This document shows, piece after piece, positions 28,508-39,202 of a stretch of DNA of 64,000 nucleotides. Under the pieces are notes generated by a model, which saw only the letters and a list, made by a program, of their open reading frames with translations, searched no databases and was not told where the DNA came from. The stretch's first letter is position 1. The number at the start of each line of letters is the position of its first letter. A program made the position numbers and the translations under genes. The DNA is from FEN-1297 sp963710735 (GTDB lineage: Bacteria > Bacteroidota > Ignavibacteria > Ignavibacteriales > Ignavibacteriaceae): the NCBI GenBank assembly GCA_963710735.1, contig CAVQBN010000015.1, positions 1 through 64,000 on the forward strand, given 5' to 3'.

Positions 28508-30061
28508 ATGGATACAAAATCAACTGAAATATTGTTTGATAAGTTCGAAATAATTGATTGTCTGAAAAAAGATGCTCAAACCGGAGTATACCTGGCTAAT
28601 CATATTTATCTAGGTAAAAAAATTATTTTAAAAACCCTTGATACAAATAAGCTATCCGATAATTCAATATTAGAAAGATTTAAAAGAGAGGCTAAAATAT
28701 TAGCAAGTCTAAGTCATCCGAATATTATTAAAGTTTTGGATTTCGGTACATATAATGAATTCTTTTACATTTCATTTGAACACTTTGATAGTAATAATCT
28801 TAGAGATTTAATAAATAAAAATAATCTTTCAGTTAATGATAAGATAAATCTTCTAGTACAATTACTGAATGCTTTAAAAGCAGCTCATAAAAATCAAATA
28901 ATACACCGGGATATTAAACCGGAAAATATTCTTGTAAATTCTAATTTGGAATTGAAGATTGCAGATTTTGGATTAGCTCTAGTAATAAATGAAAATTCGC
29001 TTACTAATAATACTTCTATACTCGGCACACCAACTTATATGGCACCGGAACAAATTAATGGGGAAAAAACATTTCAGACTGATATCTTTTCCACCGGTCT
29101 TGTAGCTTATGAACTTTTTACAGGTATCAATCCAATTCTTGGTGATGAAATAACAATTACAATAAATAATATTATTAATTTTAATGATGAAAAACTTAAC
29201 GATGCTATTGAAAAATTACCGCTTGAATTACGGCCTGTTATCAAAATAATGCTGCAAAAGAGAGTTGAAGATAGAGCTAAAAGTGTTGACGAAATCTTTA
29301 ATTATTTGAATTATCAACACGTTGATAACGGAATCAAGATTGAAAAAAAGAATATATTAAAAAACCGTAAACCTTACATAGCAGCGTTTTTTACAGTAAT
29401 AATTTTATTGTTAGTTTTTCTTTTTGGAAAAGGATATAAATCTAATCAATTGAAAAATCAAAATACCGTAAGCAAGCCCATCTTAGAAAACTTGACTAAA
29501 AAGGATTTCAAAAAGGAAAATTCCAAAAAATTATCTCAAGATATTAAAAATAATTTGGATAAATCTAAGCTTGCAGCAGCCAGGATAAACACGAATTCGA
29601 AAAAGAAATTAGACCTTACCGATGCACAGTTACCTGGCATGTTGTATGTCGATTGCTTTCCATGGGCAGAAGTTTACATAGATAATAAAAAAGTTGATAG
29701 AACTCCTCTTCAAAATGAAATTATGTTGACTCCCGGTTTGCATGAAGTAAAATTAGTTCATCCGGATTATCCTCCAATAGTTAGAAACTTGGAGATAGTT
29801 TCTCAAAAGACCAAAACAATAAAAGTAAATTTCCAGGAAGTTGTGGGTTATTTATCATGCAATATTTATCCTTGGGGTGAAATTTTTATAGATGGCAAAT
29901 CTGTTGGTATAACTCCTCTCAGGAAACCAATTGCCTTATTATCCGGAAAATATGATCTTACCGTAAAAAATTCTCAGTATGAATCTATTTCCAGGCAGGT
30001 TACAATAAGTGCAGAAGATACTATAAATTTTAACTATAATTTCGCCAAATCAGATAATTAA
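28508..30061 (+). CDS. Transmembrane Ser/Thr protein kinase with two PEGA repeats
   Basis: 517 residues from ATG 28508 (a TTG one codon earlier is less likely). Kinase domain about 10-270: lysine in KKIILKTL, HRDIKPEN near 135, DFGLAL, GTPTYMAPEQ. The glycine-rich loop is degenerate, with a single glycine (KKDAQTGVYLA), which may alter ATP handling. A membrane helix at about 288-308 is followed by a charged linker and two PEGA beta-repeats (about 378-440 and 448-515), which would be outside the cytoplasm. PEGA domains often contact surface or wall components. Likely signals from envelope to cytoplasm, perhaps to the neighbouring sigma-54 activator (inference). Confidence 0.88.
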   Translation: MDTKSTEILFDKFEIIDCLKKDAQTGVYLANHIYLGKKIILKTLDTNKLSDNSILERFKREAKILASLSHPNIIKVLDFGTYNEFFYISFEHFDSNNLRDLINKNNLSVNDKINLLVQLLNALKAAHKNQIIHRDIKPENILVNSNLELKIADFGLALVINENSLTNNTSILGTPTYMAPEQINGEKTFQTDIFSTGLVAYELFTGINPILGDEITITINNIINFNDEKLNDAIEKLPLELRPVIKIMLQKRVEDRAKSVDEIFNYLNYQHVDNGIKIEKKNILKNRKPYIAAFFTVIILLLVFLFGKGYKSNQLKNQNTVSKPILENLTKKDFKKENSKKLSQDIKNNLDKSKLAAARINTNSKKKLDLTDAQLPGMLYVDCFPWAEVYIDNKKVDRTPLQNEIMLTPGLHEVKLVHPDYPPIVRNLEIVSQKTKTIKVNFQEVVGYLSCNIYPWGEIFIDGKSVGITPLRKPIALLSGKYDLTVKNSQYESISRQVTISAEDTINFNYNFAKSDN

Positions 30062-30066
30062 CTTTA

Positions 30067-30081
30067 TGGCACTATAGTTGT
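30067..30081 (+). promoter_or_regulatory. Sigma-54-like promoter before the kelch/T9SS gene
   Basis: TGGCAC (30067-30072), five bases, then TTGT (30078-30081): a perfect -24 box and correct spacing, with T in place of the C of the -12 box. It starts 5 bases after the kinase stop and lies 38 bases before the kelch ATG at 30120. A sigma-54 activator is encoded 1.6 kb upstream. Confidence 0.5.
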
Positions 30082-30119
30082 TAAATATTCAGATATTTGA
30101 AGTAACGTTTAGTAAAATT

Positions 30120-31361
30120 ATGAAGTTTATAACTATTTTCTTAATAGCATTCCGCATTAATATTTTTAGCCAGTCATGGCAAGTTGTAGGCCAAATGCCC
30201 ATTCCTGTTTCAGGGGGACAAGCAGTTGTTCATGATTCTTTAATTTATATTTTAGGCGGATTCTCCGAGTCACAAAATTCTAATCTTGATATTATACAAA
30301 CTTACAACCCGCGGACAAACACCTGGAAAGTGGCTGGAAAAATGCAATATCCCCGTGTCGATTTTGTTGCAGGCAACTATGCGGACAGCATTGTTTATAT
30401 GGGGGGAATATCATCTCAATCACCGCAAGCTAGTTCACTGGAATCCTGGAATTTTTCTTCTTCTCCGTTTGTATTAAAAACAAATGATTATTTTAATAGG
30501 CTCTATTCAACGGGTCAAATTATCGGAAATAATATTTATGTTTTCGGCGGAACAGCTATTGATACAAATTATCCTTACATGTACGCATACGATTTATCAA
30601 CAGAGAATATAACACATTCCAACGACACATTGTTTACTTTGACATATCCGACTCAACAGATGTCCGCAGTGTATAATAATTATATTTATTTATTTGGTGG
30701 AGCCAGAGGCGTACTGCTGAAAACAATTTATAAATATGATATAAGCAATAATACAATGGTTTTACTTTCTAACGGATTAGAAAGGCCGAGAGCCGGAGGT
30801 GCAGCTGTTTTATTAAAAGATAAAATTTTTATTATCGGAGGCTTTGATGAAACTAATAGTGCACTTTCTTCAGTATTATATTTAAGAGTTGGAAGTGGAA
30901 GTTCTGAGATAGAGGACGGCCCAGGACTTAATTATGCCAGAAGAGATCCTATCGCGGTTAATTATATGGATTCAATTTATGTGTTTGGCGGAATCGATGC
31001 AAACGGCCATAATGTAGTTCCTGTTGAAATGTATTCGAACGCAGCAACCACATTAGTTAATAAAGAGGATATAACAACACCTACTCAATTTATATTAGAT
31101 AATAATTATCCAAATCCTTTCAATCCATCAACTCAAATAAGGTTTGAAGTATCAAAGCAGAGCAGGATTTCAATTGATATTTTTTCTATTTTAGGCAAGC
31201 ATATTAAAAATTTAACTTCAAAAATGTATGATCCGGGGGAGTATTCTTTAACATGGAACGGGACTGACACACAAGGTGAACATGTTTCAAGCGGTATATA
31301 TATATACCGGCTCTCATCAAATTATTTTTCCGAATCAAAAAAGATGGTTTTATTGAAATAA
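30120..31361 (+). CDS. Secreted kelch-repeat protein with type IX sorting domain
   Basis: 413 residues from ATG 30120; the longer TTG start at 30078 would spoil the signal peptide MKFITIFLIAFRINIFSQ. Five or six kelch blades follow (repeats of the form YILGGF, YMGGIS, YVFGGT, YLFGGA, FIIGGF, YVFGGI), forming a beta-propeller. Residues about 330-413 are a type IX secretion C-terminal sorting domain: NYPNPFNPSTQIRFE, then DIFSILGKHIKNL, and a lysine-rich end. The protein should be exported through T9SS and anchored to or shed from the surface. Its promoter region carries a sigma-54-like motif. It ends 2 bases before the next gene. Confidence 0.88.
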   Translation: MKFITIFLIAFRINIFSQSWQVVGQMPIPVSGGQAVVHDSLIYILGGFSESQNSNLDIIQTYNPRTNTWKVAGKMQYPRVDFVAGNYADSIVYMGGISSQSPQASSLESWNFSSSPFVLKTNDYFNRLYSTGQIIGNNIYVFGGTAIDTNYPYMYAYDLSTENITHSNDTLFTLTYPTQQMSAVYNNYIYLFGGARGVLLKTIYKYDISNNTMVLLSNGLERPRAGGAAVLLKDKIFIIGGFDETNSALSSVLYLRVGSGSSEIEDGPGLNYARRDPIAVNYMDSIYVFGGIDANGHNVVPVEMYSNAATTLVNKEDITTPTQFILDNNYPNPFNPSTQIRFEVSKQSRISIDIFSILGKHIKNLTSKMYDPGEYSLTWNGTDTQGEHVSSGIYIYRLSSNYFSESKKMVLLK

Positions 31362-31363
31362 AA

Positions 31364-32179
31364 ATGATCAAAAAAATACTATTACTTTTATTTCTAATTA
31401 CGATTACTTCACAATCCTTTGCACAGCAAAATTTAGATTTACTTTCAAATTTAAGGGCAAGGTTTGAAGCATTTCAGTATAGAGAAGTGATAAAGGGTGC
31501 TGCAGCCATGCTTAATCATAAATATAATTATAATAACAGCCAGTTAACTGAAATTTATAGGCTTGTTGGAATTTCCGAATTCTCTTTACTGGACGATACT
31601 GCTGCGAAAAAAAGTTTTATACAAATACTAAAAATTGATTCTTCATATGCATTAGATTCGGCAAAAACATCTCCTAAAATCATTTCTTTTTTTAATCAAA
31701 TTAAAGAAGAATATAATCATCAAATAGTTCAGAACAAGTCTTTGGGGAAAAAGCTTGATACGGTTTACTCAAAGAACTCGCAGCCTTTGGAAACAAGTAC
31801 AGGTATCAAGCCCGTGATAATCCGTTCATTAATATTTCCCGGTTGGGGGCAGCTTTATAATAATAATAAATTAAAGGGATGGATATTGACTTCGCTTGGG
31901 GCTATAACAATTAGCTCGGCAGTATATTTTATAATTGATAGTAACAATAAGCAGAAAAAATATTTAAATGATGTAAATCTATCAACTATTCAAAATAATT
32001 ATAATGAGTATAATACTTCATATAAACTTAAAAATATTTCCATCATATCGTTTATTGCAGTTTGGGTATACAGCCAAATAGATATTTTATTCTTTTCACA
32101 AAACAACAGCCTGCCATTAACACAATTGAAGACAAATTTCATGAATCAATTTCAGTTGAATTTTAGCTTATCCTTTTAA
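31364..32179 (+). CDS. DUF5683 membrane protein with tetratricopeptide-like N-terminus
   Basis: 271 residues. Signal peptide to about residue 21 (QSFAQQ), then a helical periplasmic region (about 25-110) resembling TPR. The SLIFPGWGQLYN motif near 153 is the hallmark of DUF5683. Two membrane helices follow (about 172-190 and 225-245). Function unknown; DUF5683 proteins are widespread in Bacteroidota. It directly follows the kelch gene, so it probably shares its transcript. Confidence 0.78.
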   Translation: MIKKILLLLFLITITSQSFAQQNLDLLSNLRARFEAFQYREVIKGAAAMLNHKYNYNNSQLTEIYRLVGISEFSLLDDTAAKKSFIQILKIDSSYALDSAKTSPKIISFFNQIKEEYNHQIVQNKSLGKKLDTVYSKNSQPLETSTGIKPVIIRSLIFPGWGQLYNNNKLKGWILTSLGAITISSAVYFIIDSNNKQKKYLNDVNLSTIQNNYNEYNTSYKLKNISIISFIAVWVYSQIDILFFSQNNSLPLTQLKTNFMNQFQLNFSLSF

Positions 32180-32605
32180 TTTTTAATTGATTTTTTTAAC
32201 AACTTAATCGGGATATTTTCTATTTCAACCGAATAAATATCGACATGCATAATTTTCAAAAGGTGAATAATTTTCGCACCAAATCTGTATCACACCTAAA
32301 ATAAAAAGCCGAAAAACTTAGTTCATTCAACATTTTATTATTCACCACTAAGGCACACTTATTGGTTTTACGTAAATACAATCAAAATATTCGGTCTTAA
32401 AAAGTAGGTTCCCAATTATAAAGGTTGAAATACTTACACGAAATTGAATAAATCTATTATGGGTCAATAATAAAATATGTTAGTGATAGTAAAGTAAATT
32501 TCGGTTAAAATTGCGTTGAGCAAAAAGCATTCCCTCAAGCAAGGCCGACGTCCTCCTAAAAATATTTAAGGAGGTAACCTCCCGAACCAATTTCGGGAGG
32601 TTTTT
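32180..32605 (+). other. Gap with two tandem hairpins, possible small RNA
   Basis: 426 bases with no credible gene. Near its right end are two adjacent hairpins: CCTCC with GGAGG (32552-32574) and the strong terminator at 32576-32607. The rest is AT-rich and unstructured to the eye. The plus-strand terminator lies nearly 400 bases beyond the DUF5683 stop, so a long 3' UTR or an independent small RNA is possible. Confidence 0.4.
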
Positions 32606-32607
32606 TT
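32576..32607 (+). terminator. Rho-independent terminator, plus strand
   Basis: Ten-base perfect arms AACCTCCCGA (32576-32585) and TCGGGAGGTT (32593-32602) with a 7-base loop, running into seven or more T. The T-tract reaches the stop codon of the convergent ABC permease gene. Confidence 0.88.
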
Positions 32608-34334
32608 ATAAGTCCCTTTTAAGAGATTTTGAACTAATGCTGAATGAAATAATAGTAATTACGATTGAAACAGCTGCAATAATTATATTGGTAAGTTGCA
32701 AATAATGGGTTGTCGCTGTTAAATGAGTTTTCTTAGGATCAAAAAAATTATAAAGCGGTACAAATAAAACAACCACAAGAAAAACTAAATAGAGAAGTGT
32801 CAGTAGGAATGTAATTGTTGCACCTTGAGAAGATGCAATTCTGATGGGGTTCTTTTCTTTAAAATCCGCAAAAAAACTTCCCATCCCAAAGTTTAACGAT
32901 ACAACCGTCAAGCAAATAAAAAGAATATTTATTATTGAGATACGAAATAATTCTTCCGGAAAGTTAAGCTGCGAAAATAAATTTAACACCTGGCTTATTA
33001 AAAAAATAATCAGGAAATAACTTGAAAATTTTATAAAAATAATTTTGTTAGGATTCATCGGCGAACTTCTAATTTTCCAGAATGCTTCCCCCTCAATGCT
33101 TACAATCGGGAAAACAAATCTTAAAGCAAGTGAAGATATCAGGAAAACGTTAAACAAAAATATTATCAAATATATGATGGTTTTAAGTGTGGTATTAAAA
33201 GTTGATAATTGCTTAAAATCAATTCCGCCTAAACTGAAAATAAAAATAATAATTAATAGCAGCATAACCGAAAGATGAATCCATTGGCTTGGCTCTCTGA
33301 AGAATTGCAAAAATTCCTTTTTTAACAATACTTCCGTTTGTGGTTTTAACGAAGATTTGCTGGAGAATGAAGTAAAATATTTTTTATCCTTTGTTGAATT
33401 ATTCTTCTTAAAAGAAAATTGAAGTGAATACTTCCAAGTTTGATAATACCATTTAGAGGATAAAAAAAGCGCAAATGAGAAAAATGAAATTGCAGTAATT
33501 ACTTGTAAAACTATATCTAATATTGATTTGGAGAATTGACCATGCTGATATCCAGTACAATGCATCGGCAGCCCAATAATTAGGTAAGAATTTTAGAAAA
33601 GGATTATCCAGAAATCCGAAATATCCATTAGTGTTTGGATAATATACCATTACACGGCTAACCATATTTATCGGATCGCTTATATTAAAAAATAATATTA
33701 AAGATATTATATATAGGATGAAGAACGTGAATAAAACATTTCTTGCTCCTACTTTAGCCGATAACTTTAGTATTAACATTAAAAATATTACACCTATCGA
33801 AGCGGCTGTCAACATGAACGGTAATATGATCAGGACAATTGAGACCGGGTAAAACCATAAATCCATATTAAAAAAAATACCGTAACCGGCAATTACGGAA
33901 CAAATCATCAGTAGTAATGTTGTAGAGCTATAGAAAAAATTATCTAAAAATTTTATAGTAAAAATCTTTGAATAAGCTAAAGGTTTTGTTAACAGATAGT
34001 ATACTTCCTTTGATTTGTATAGTGTTGAATAAGACACTACAATATTGCCGACATTCACGGCTAAGAAGAAAATAAAAAGTATAATGGAAATGAATCTGTG
34101 AAGAAGAAAAGAACCTATTTTTATGTGTACTAATAAAAAGGATAAAATACTTTTTGTAAATAAAAATGCACCGATAGCAAATGCAGCATAAACCAAAAAC
34201 GAACCTAAATTTTTTATCAAACCTCTTATATTAAAGTTTGAATTATTCTTTAAGAAAATTAATAGCTTATACTTTACTATATGAATTAATTCTTGCACGC
34301 TGTATACATCTTTAATAATTGAATTGAGGTCCAA
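32606..34334 (-). CDS. ABC exporter permease (one frameshift)
   Basis: Two overlapping frames (34334-33453 and 33565-32606) join into one 575-residue permease if a single extra base near 33538-33545 is removed; the joined sequence reads LYWISA then GQFSKSIL. About twelve membrane helices, in two halves, with a cytosolic segment in the middle (KKEFLQFFREPSQW). It resembles the large ABC-2-type permeases paired with single ATPase genes; the substrate is unknown. It follows the ATPase gene by 12 bases on the same strand, so both form an exporter operon. Confidence 0.75.
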
Positions 34335-34346
34335 TAACCGGAAAAA

Positions 34347-35066
34347 TCATTTGGTTAAATCTAGAAAAAATGATTCAAAATTTACTTTTAGTTCTGATTT
34401 AAATTTTTCAATTTCCGCCTTTTTACCGTCATAAATAATTTGTCCTTCTTTTATGATTGCAGTTTTATCACATATTTCCTCAGCGACTGACAAACTATGC
34501 GTTGACATAAATATAGCTGCGCCTTCTCCTGCTTTATCTCTTAGTATTTTCTTTACAATAACTGCGCTTTGAGGATCAAGCCCGACCATCGGCTCATCAA
34601 CTAGTATAAGTTTAGGCGAATGTAAAAATGCAGAAGCGAACGTTATTCTTTGGCGCATGCCGAGTGAATATTCTTCAGTCCTTTTATCAATCCAATCTTT
34701 TATATTAAGTTGTGCAATCAGTTCATCGATTTTAGTGTGAAGAAATTGTTTATCGAGTTTATACAAGCCTCCGCTGAAATAAAGGAATTCTCTTCCAGTC
34801 AATTTATCGTAAAGAAAAGGCTGATCAGGAATATAGCCGATTATTGATTTTGCCTCAATCGGGTTCTTATTAATATCTATTCCATTGATAGTAATTGTAC
34901 CCTCAGTGGGGGAGTACAGACCCGCAATCATTTTAATCGTTGTAGTTTTTCCAGCTCCGTTTGGACCTAGAAAGCCGTATATTTCTCCGCTGTTTATTTG
35001 AAGATTTATAGAATTTACAGCAGTAAATGATCCGAATTTCTTTATGAGATTTTTTAATTGAAGCAT
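34347..35066 (-). CDS. ABC transporter ATP-binding protein
   Basis: 239 residues with Walker A GPNGAGKTT (about 35-43), the Q-loop, a divergent signature YSLGMRQRI, Walker B LILVDEPMVGLD and the switch His in STHSLS. It is of the CcmA/NatA-like family that powers ABC-2 exporters. Cytosolic, pairing with the permease immediately downstream. It is first in a two-gene operon; the preceding AAA+ gene ends 64 bases upstream on the same strand. Confidence 0.93.
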   Translation of the reverse strand: MLQLKNLIKKFGSFTAVNSINLQINSGEIYGFLGPNGAGKTTTIKMIAGLYSPTEGTITINGIDINKNPIEAKSIIGYIPDQPFLYDKLTGREFLYFSGGLYKLDKQFLHTKIDELIAQLNIKDWIDKRTEEYSLGMRQRITFASAFLHSPKLILVDEPMVGLDPQSAVIVKKILRDKAGEGAAIFMSTHSLSVAEEICDKTAIIKEGQIIYDGKKAEIEKFKSELKVNFESFFLDLTK

Positions 35067-35130
35067 AATTAGAAAAGCTTTTAAAGCTGATAAGTTATAA
35101 AATTAAGAGTAGAAAGTTCAGATTATTTAT

Positions 35131-38100
35131 TTAAATTTCTGTCAATTCGATTTTATCTACATCATCGAATGTTATCATCGTTAAATCATTATCATCTGGC
35201 TCTAATAAGGTTAAAATTCTTTCCTCTTGATTGCTGATAGCTTTGTATAAAATGTTTTTTACTGATCTGGCATTACCGAAATTTTTATCTCTTTCTTTAT
35301 ATTGTTTAGTGAAAATATCAAGTAGAAGCTGCCATGCTCCTTCATCAAGTTTGTAACCATTTTTTTCGCTGATTAAATGAGTAATTTCCAGCATTTGCCT
35401 TGGGGTAAAATCATCAAAGATAAAATAATTTGGAAAACGCGAATGTACTCCAGGGTTAGATTCCAGGAAATTTTTCATTTCTTCTGTATAACCAGCAACA
35501 ATAACAATAAACTTTCCGTGGTCATCCTCCATACGTTTCAATAATGTATCTATTACTTCCCGGCCAAAATCATTTTGGCCTCTGGCGAGAGCATAGGCTT
35601 CATCAATAAATAATGTTCCGCCGAGAGCTTTGTCTATTACTTCATTTGTCTTTGATGCTGTTTGGCCTTGATACCCTGCAACTAACCCTGAGCGGTCGAC
35701 TTCTATTAAATGGCCCTTTTCTAAAATTCCCATTTCTTTATATATTTTGCTTAATAATCTTGCAACCGTAGTTTTGCCTGTACCAGGATTTCCCATAAAA
35801 ACAGAATTGAGATTTTTAGGAATTACTTTTAGACCTCTTTGTTTCCTAAGTTTAGCTACTTTTAAACTGCTGATTAATTTCGTTACTGATTTTTTAACTA
35901 AATCTAATCCTGTTAAGTCTGCAAGCTCCTGTAGATATTTATCCAACAATACAGGGTCACCTTCAACTTTAACAGATTCTCTCTCTTTTTTATGTGCAAT
36001 TAGTTCTGCAATATCTTCCAACAGCACATATTTAAGAACTTCTTCATGTCTTTCTTCATAGGGAATATCGGCTACCCTCAATAAAAGATTTTTCAAAGCG
36101 CTTTCGGTTAGATCTCTTACCAGCCTAGCATTGCCGAATGTTTTATCTCTGTTTCGATAAATTTTATTAAAATATTTTTTTAAAGGTTCTTTGGCTTCTT
36201 CATCTAGTACATGATCCTTAATTGCAAGCAGTTTATTTGTAATTTCAAATAATTCCTCAGGCGAATAGTCTTCAAAAATAATATTTTTTGTAAAACGTGA
36301 TTGAAGGCCCGGATTGCTGGTTATAAAGTTATTCATTTCGTCAGTATACCCTGCGGCAATAACAATAAATTTCCCTCTGTCATCTTCCATTCGTTTTCAA
36401 GAAAGTATCAAGAGCTTCTTTACCAAAATCAGATCCGCTTGAGTCACCCTGGTTTTATAAGTGTATAAGCTTCATCAATAAATAATGTCCCGCCGATTGC
36501 TTTGTCAACAGCTTCCTTAGTTTTCTCGGCTGTTTGGCCTACGAAACTTGCAACTAACCCTTGCCTGTCAACCTCAACTAAATGGCCTTTGGGCAAAATT
36601 CCAAGAGCCGAATATATCTCACTAAAAAGCCTTGCTACAGTTGTTTTCCCGGTTCCCGGATTACCAAGAAAAATGATGTGTGAGGAAAATTTATCCTGAA
36701 TATTTTCACCCTGCTCAGAATAAAACCTTGCGAGTTTTATGATTTCATTTATTTCTTTTTTTACAGACTGCAAGCCGGTAAGTTCGTTTAATTTATCCAG
36801 TGCTTTTTTCAAAGCTTCTTCGTCTATACTTAATCGAACATCTTTTGTCGAACTTTCTTCAAGAATTGAACTAATATCTTCCTCATAAATTGTTGTCATT
36901 GCCTCTTTGGTCCGCTTTACAACCGGCATTTTTAAGTAGCGTTTGCTTAAGTGAATCTTCGCTTCATTAAAATAATTTTTTACCAGTCGGGCATTGCCAA
37001 AGGATTTATCTCTTTTACGGTAAAGATTAATAAATTGTTTTTTTAACTGATCAAGAGCTCCATCTTTTATAGTATATTCTTCTTTACTCGAAATTAGTTT
37101 GAAAATATCCAATAGCTCATCCGGTGTGTAATCATCAAAATTAAAGAAGTGTGTAAAGCGGGATTTTAATCCAGGATTCGAATTAATAAATGCATTCATT
37201 TCCTGGGGATAACCTGCTGCAATTACAACAAATTCGTTTTCGTTATCCTCCATTCTCTTAATTAAAATATCAATAGCTTCCTGGCCAAAGTCCTGCTGGT
37301 TGTCGGATTTTTTTAGAGAATAAGCTTCATCAATAAAAAGTACTCCGCCTAATGCTTCATTTATAACTTTATTAGTTTTTTGTGCAGTTTCACCAATGTA
37401 TTGTCCAACCAGTCCGGAGCGGTCAACCTCTATTACATGGCCATTTTTCAATAACCCCATAGCTTTAAATATTTTGCCAAGCAGTCTGGCAATTGTGGTC
37501 TTTCCGGTTCCCGGATTTCCGACAAATACCGAATGAACTGATAAATTCTCTTGTGTTTTTAAACCTAGCTTTTTTCTTTCATTTATAAAATTCAGGTAAT
37601 CAACAAAATCCCGCATAGATTGTTTAACAAATTGAAGTCCTATATAATTGTTAAGATCCTTCAATAATTCTTCAAGAGATTCTTGTTCTTGAACCCTCAA
37701 TGTAGATGACTCAACCTCCCGGGGTTGATCGGTCATTTGTTTTTCCAGGGGTTCAGCTTCTCCTAAAGGAATTTTTGTTTCCTCAAAGTTTACAACTTCA
37801 GACTGGCCAACTAAAAACCATCGCGCACATATTAAATAATTGTCTAAATATATTTCAACACGGCCCTGTCCTTCTTTCCAGAAGCCGGGTGCATCAGTTC
37901 CCCAGCTTTGTACAAACTCCACTATTCTCCAATCCTTTTCTATTGCCAGATTAAAGTGGTGGCTTCCAACCTCAACATTATTCAAGAACCAAACAGCACT
38001 TCCTTCAATATCCATTCTTTTGTTTCCGTAGAAAGGATTATCAAGTATAACCTCTACACCGATATACCTTATAGTATCTTCGTTAAATTGTAATAAATGC

Positions 38101-39011
38101 GTTCTCTTTCCTGCTCGAAGATTTTCTATTAAGTCATATGTCTTAGCATTATAAACATGAAAGAGTTTATTTTCATAAAATTCAAAATTGGATTGTTTAG
38201 TAATGCTCAGCTGGATTTCATTCTGGTTTATAGTTTCTTCCTTAGTACTATATTTCAATATTCTTTGATAGATACTTACAAACTTGGAGTCATCCCTGTA
38301 CAAATCTTTAATTGTTTCCGCTTTTTTATAAGCATTTTTTATTTGAAACATTGATGATAAAGATTCTAACTCCAGTATATGTGCTTTATAATGATCGGTT
38401 TTGAGAGAAGGTGTATTTAATATTTCTCTAGCTGCCCATAACGAAAACCAGAATTCTTTTTCTTTAAAAGCATCTTCGGCTTCTTTGATTAAAGACATTT
38501 TTTTAGTGAAAATGTCATTAAAAAAGCCATCTTCATAGCCAAGCGTTTTTTTAAACCACTCCCTAACCTTTAAAAGCTTTGTATTATCTTCTTCATCGTT
38601 TTCAATAGCCTTTTCAATTTCCTCGAGTCCTTCAAAATATCTTCCTAATCCTCCGAGTGATCGCGCCTTATTTAAATGCGCCCAAACCGGCATATCCGTT
38701 TTTTTAGAAATAGCATAATCCAAATCGGAAAGCGCACCTTCAAAAATGCTCATACGCATTAAAAGAAAACCACGGTACAATCTTGAGCTTACATCATCAT
38801 TGCTAACCTGAACAGCTAGGTTTGCCATCTCAAGTGCCTGAGACGGATAACCATTTTCAAGGAGAGACCATGCTAAACATGTTGCGGCATTAAAATCGTT
38901 TTGTCTTTGATCATAAACTTGTTTTGCAGCAGTTAAAGCCATCCTATAACGGCCTTGTCTTAAATGTTCAAAAGCTTCATCTAAAAGTTCGTCTAGCTCT
39001 TCCGGAGTCAA
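35131..39011 (-). CDS. TPR protein with three CbbX/SpoVK-type AAA+ domains (two frameshifts)
   Basis: 1,292 residues once two extra A bases, near 36454-36458 and 36397-36400, are removed; as written it splits at a stop near 36444. Residues about 1-230 are TPR-like helices. A beta-rich segment follows (about 270-410). Then come three AAA+ modules of the CbbX/SpoVK type, each with the Walker A GNPGTGKTT (about 497, 783 and 1077) and FIDEAY Walker B. Each ends in the GNARxVKN/GNARLVRD sensor motif. Single-domain relatives remodel Rubisco or serve in type VII secretion; three in tandem behind TPRs is unusual. Substrate unknown. Confidence 0.85.
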
Positions 39012-39156
39012 TTAAAATCTCCCATAAATATACGTGTTTGTGTAAGTACTTTTATGAACTATTATGCAATATAATAATTTCTCTGAAAAGGAATTTAAAA
39101 TAAGATGTAATAAAAGTGAAGTGTAGGAAATGGAAGCTTTAAAAATATATAAAAAA

Positions 39157-39181
39157 AGAGGCAAGTTTTATACTTGCCTCT
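39157..39181 (-). terminator. groESL terminator
   Basis: Nine-base arms AGAGGCAAG and CTTGCCTCT around a 7-base loop, followed on the minus strand by seven T. It lies 22 bases beyond the groEL stop codon. Confidence 0.88.
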
Positions 39182-39202
39182 CTTAATAATACTAAGATAT
39201 GA

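Noticed and set aside
37706..38354. Plus-strand open frames inside the AAA+ gene
   Set aside because: Shadows of the minus-strand coding sequence, without start signals or family resemblance.
35131..39011. Two separate AAA+ genes (35131-36390 and 36444-39011)
   Set aside because: The second half begins in the middle of an AAA+ module whose Walker A is in the first half. Two one-base corrections unite them.
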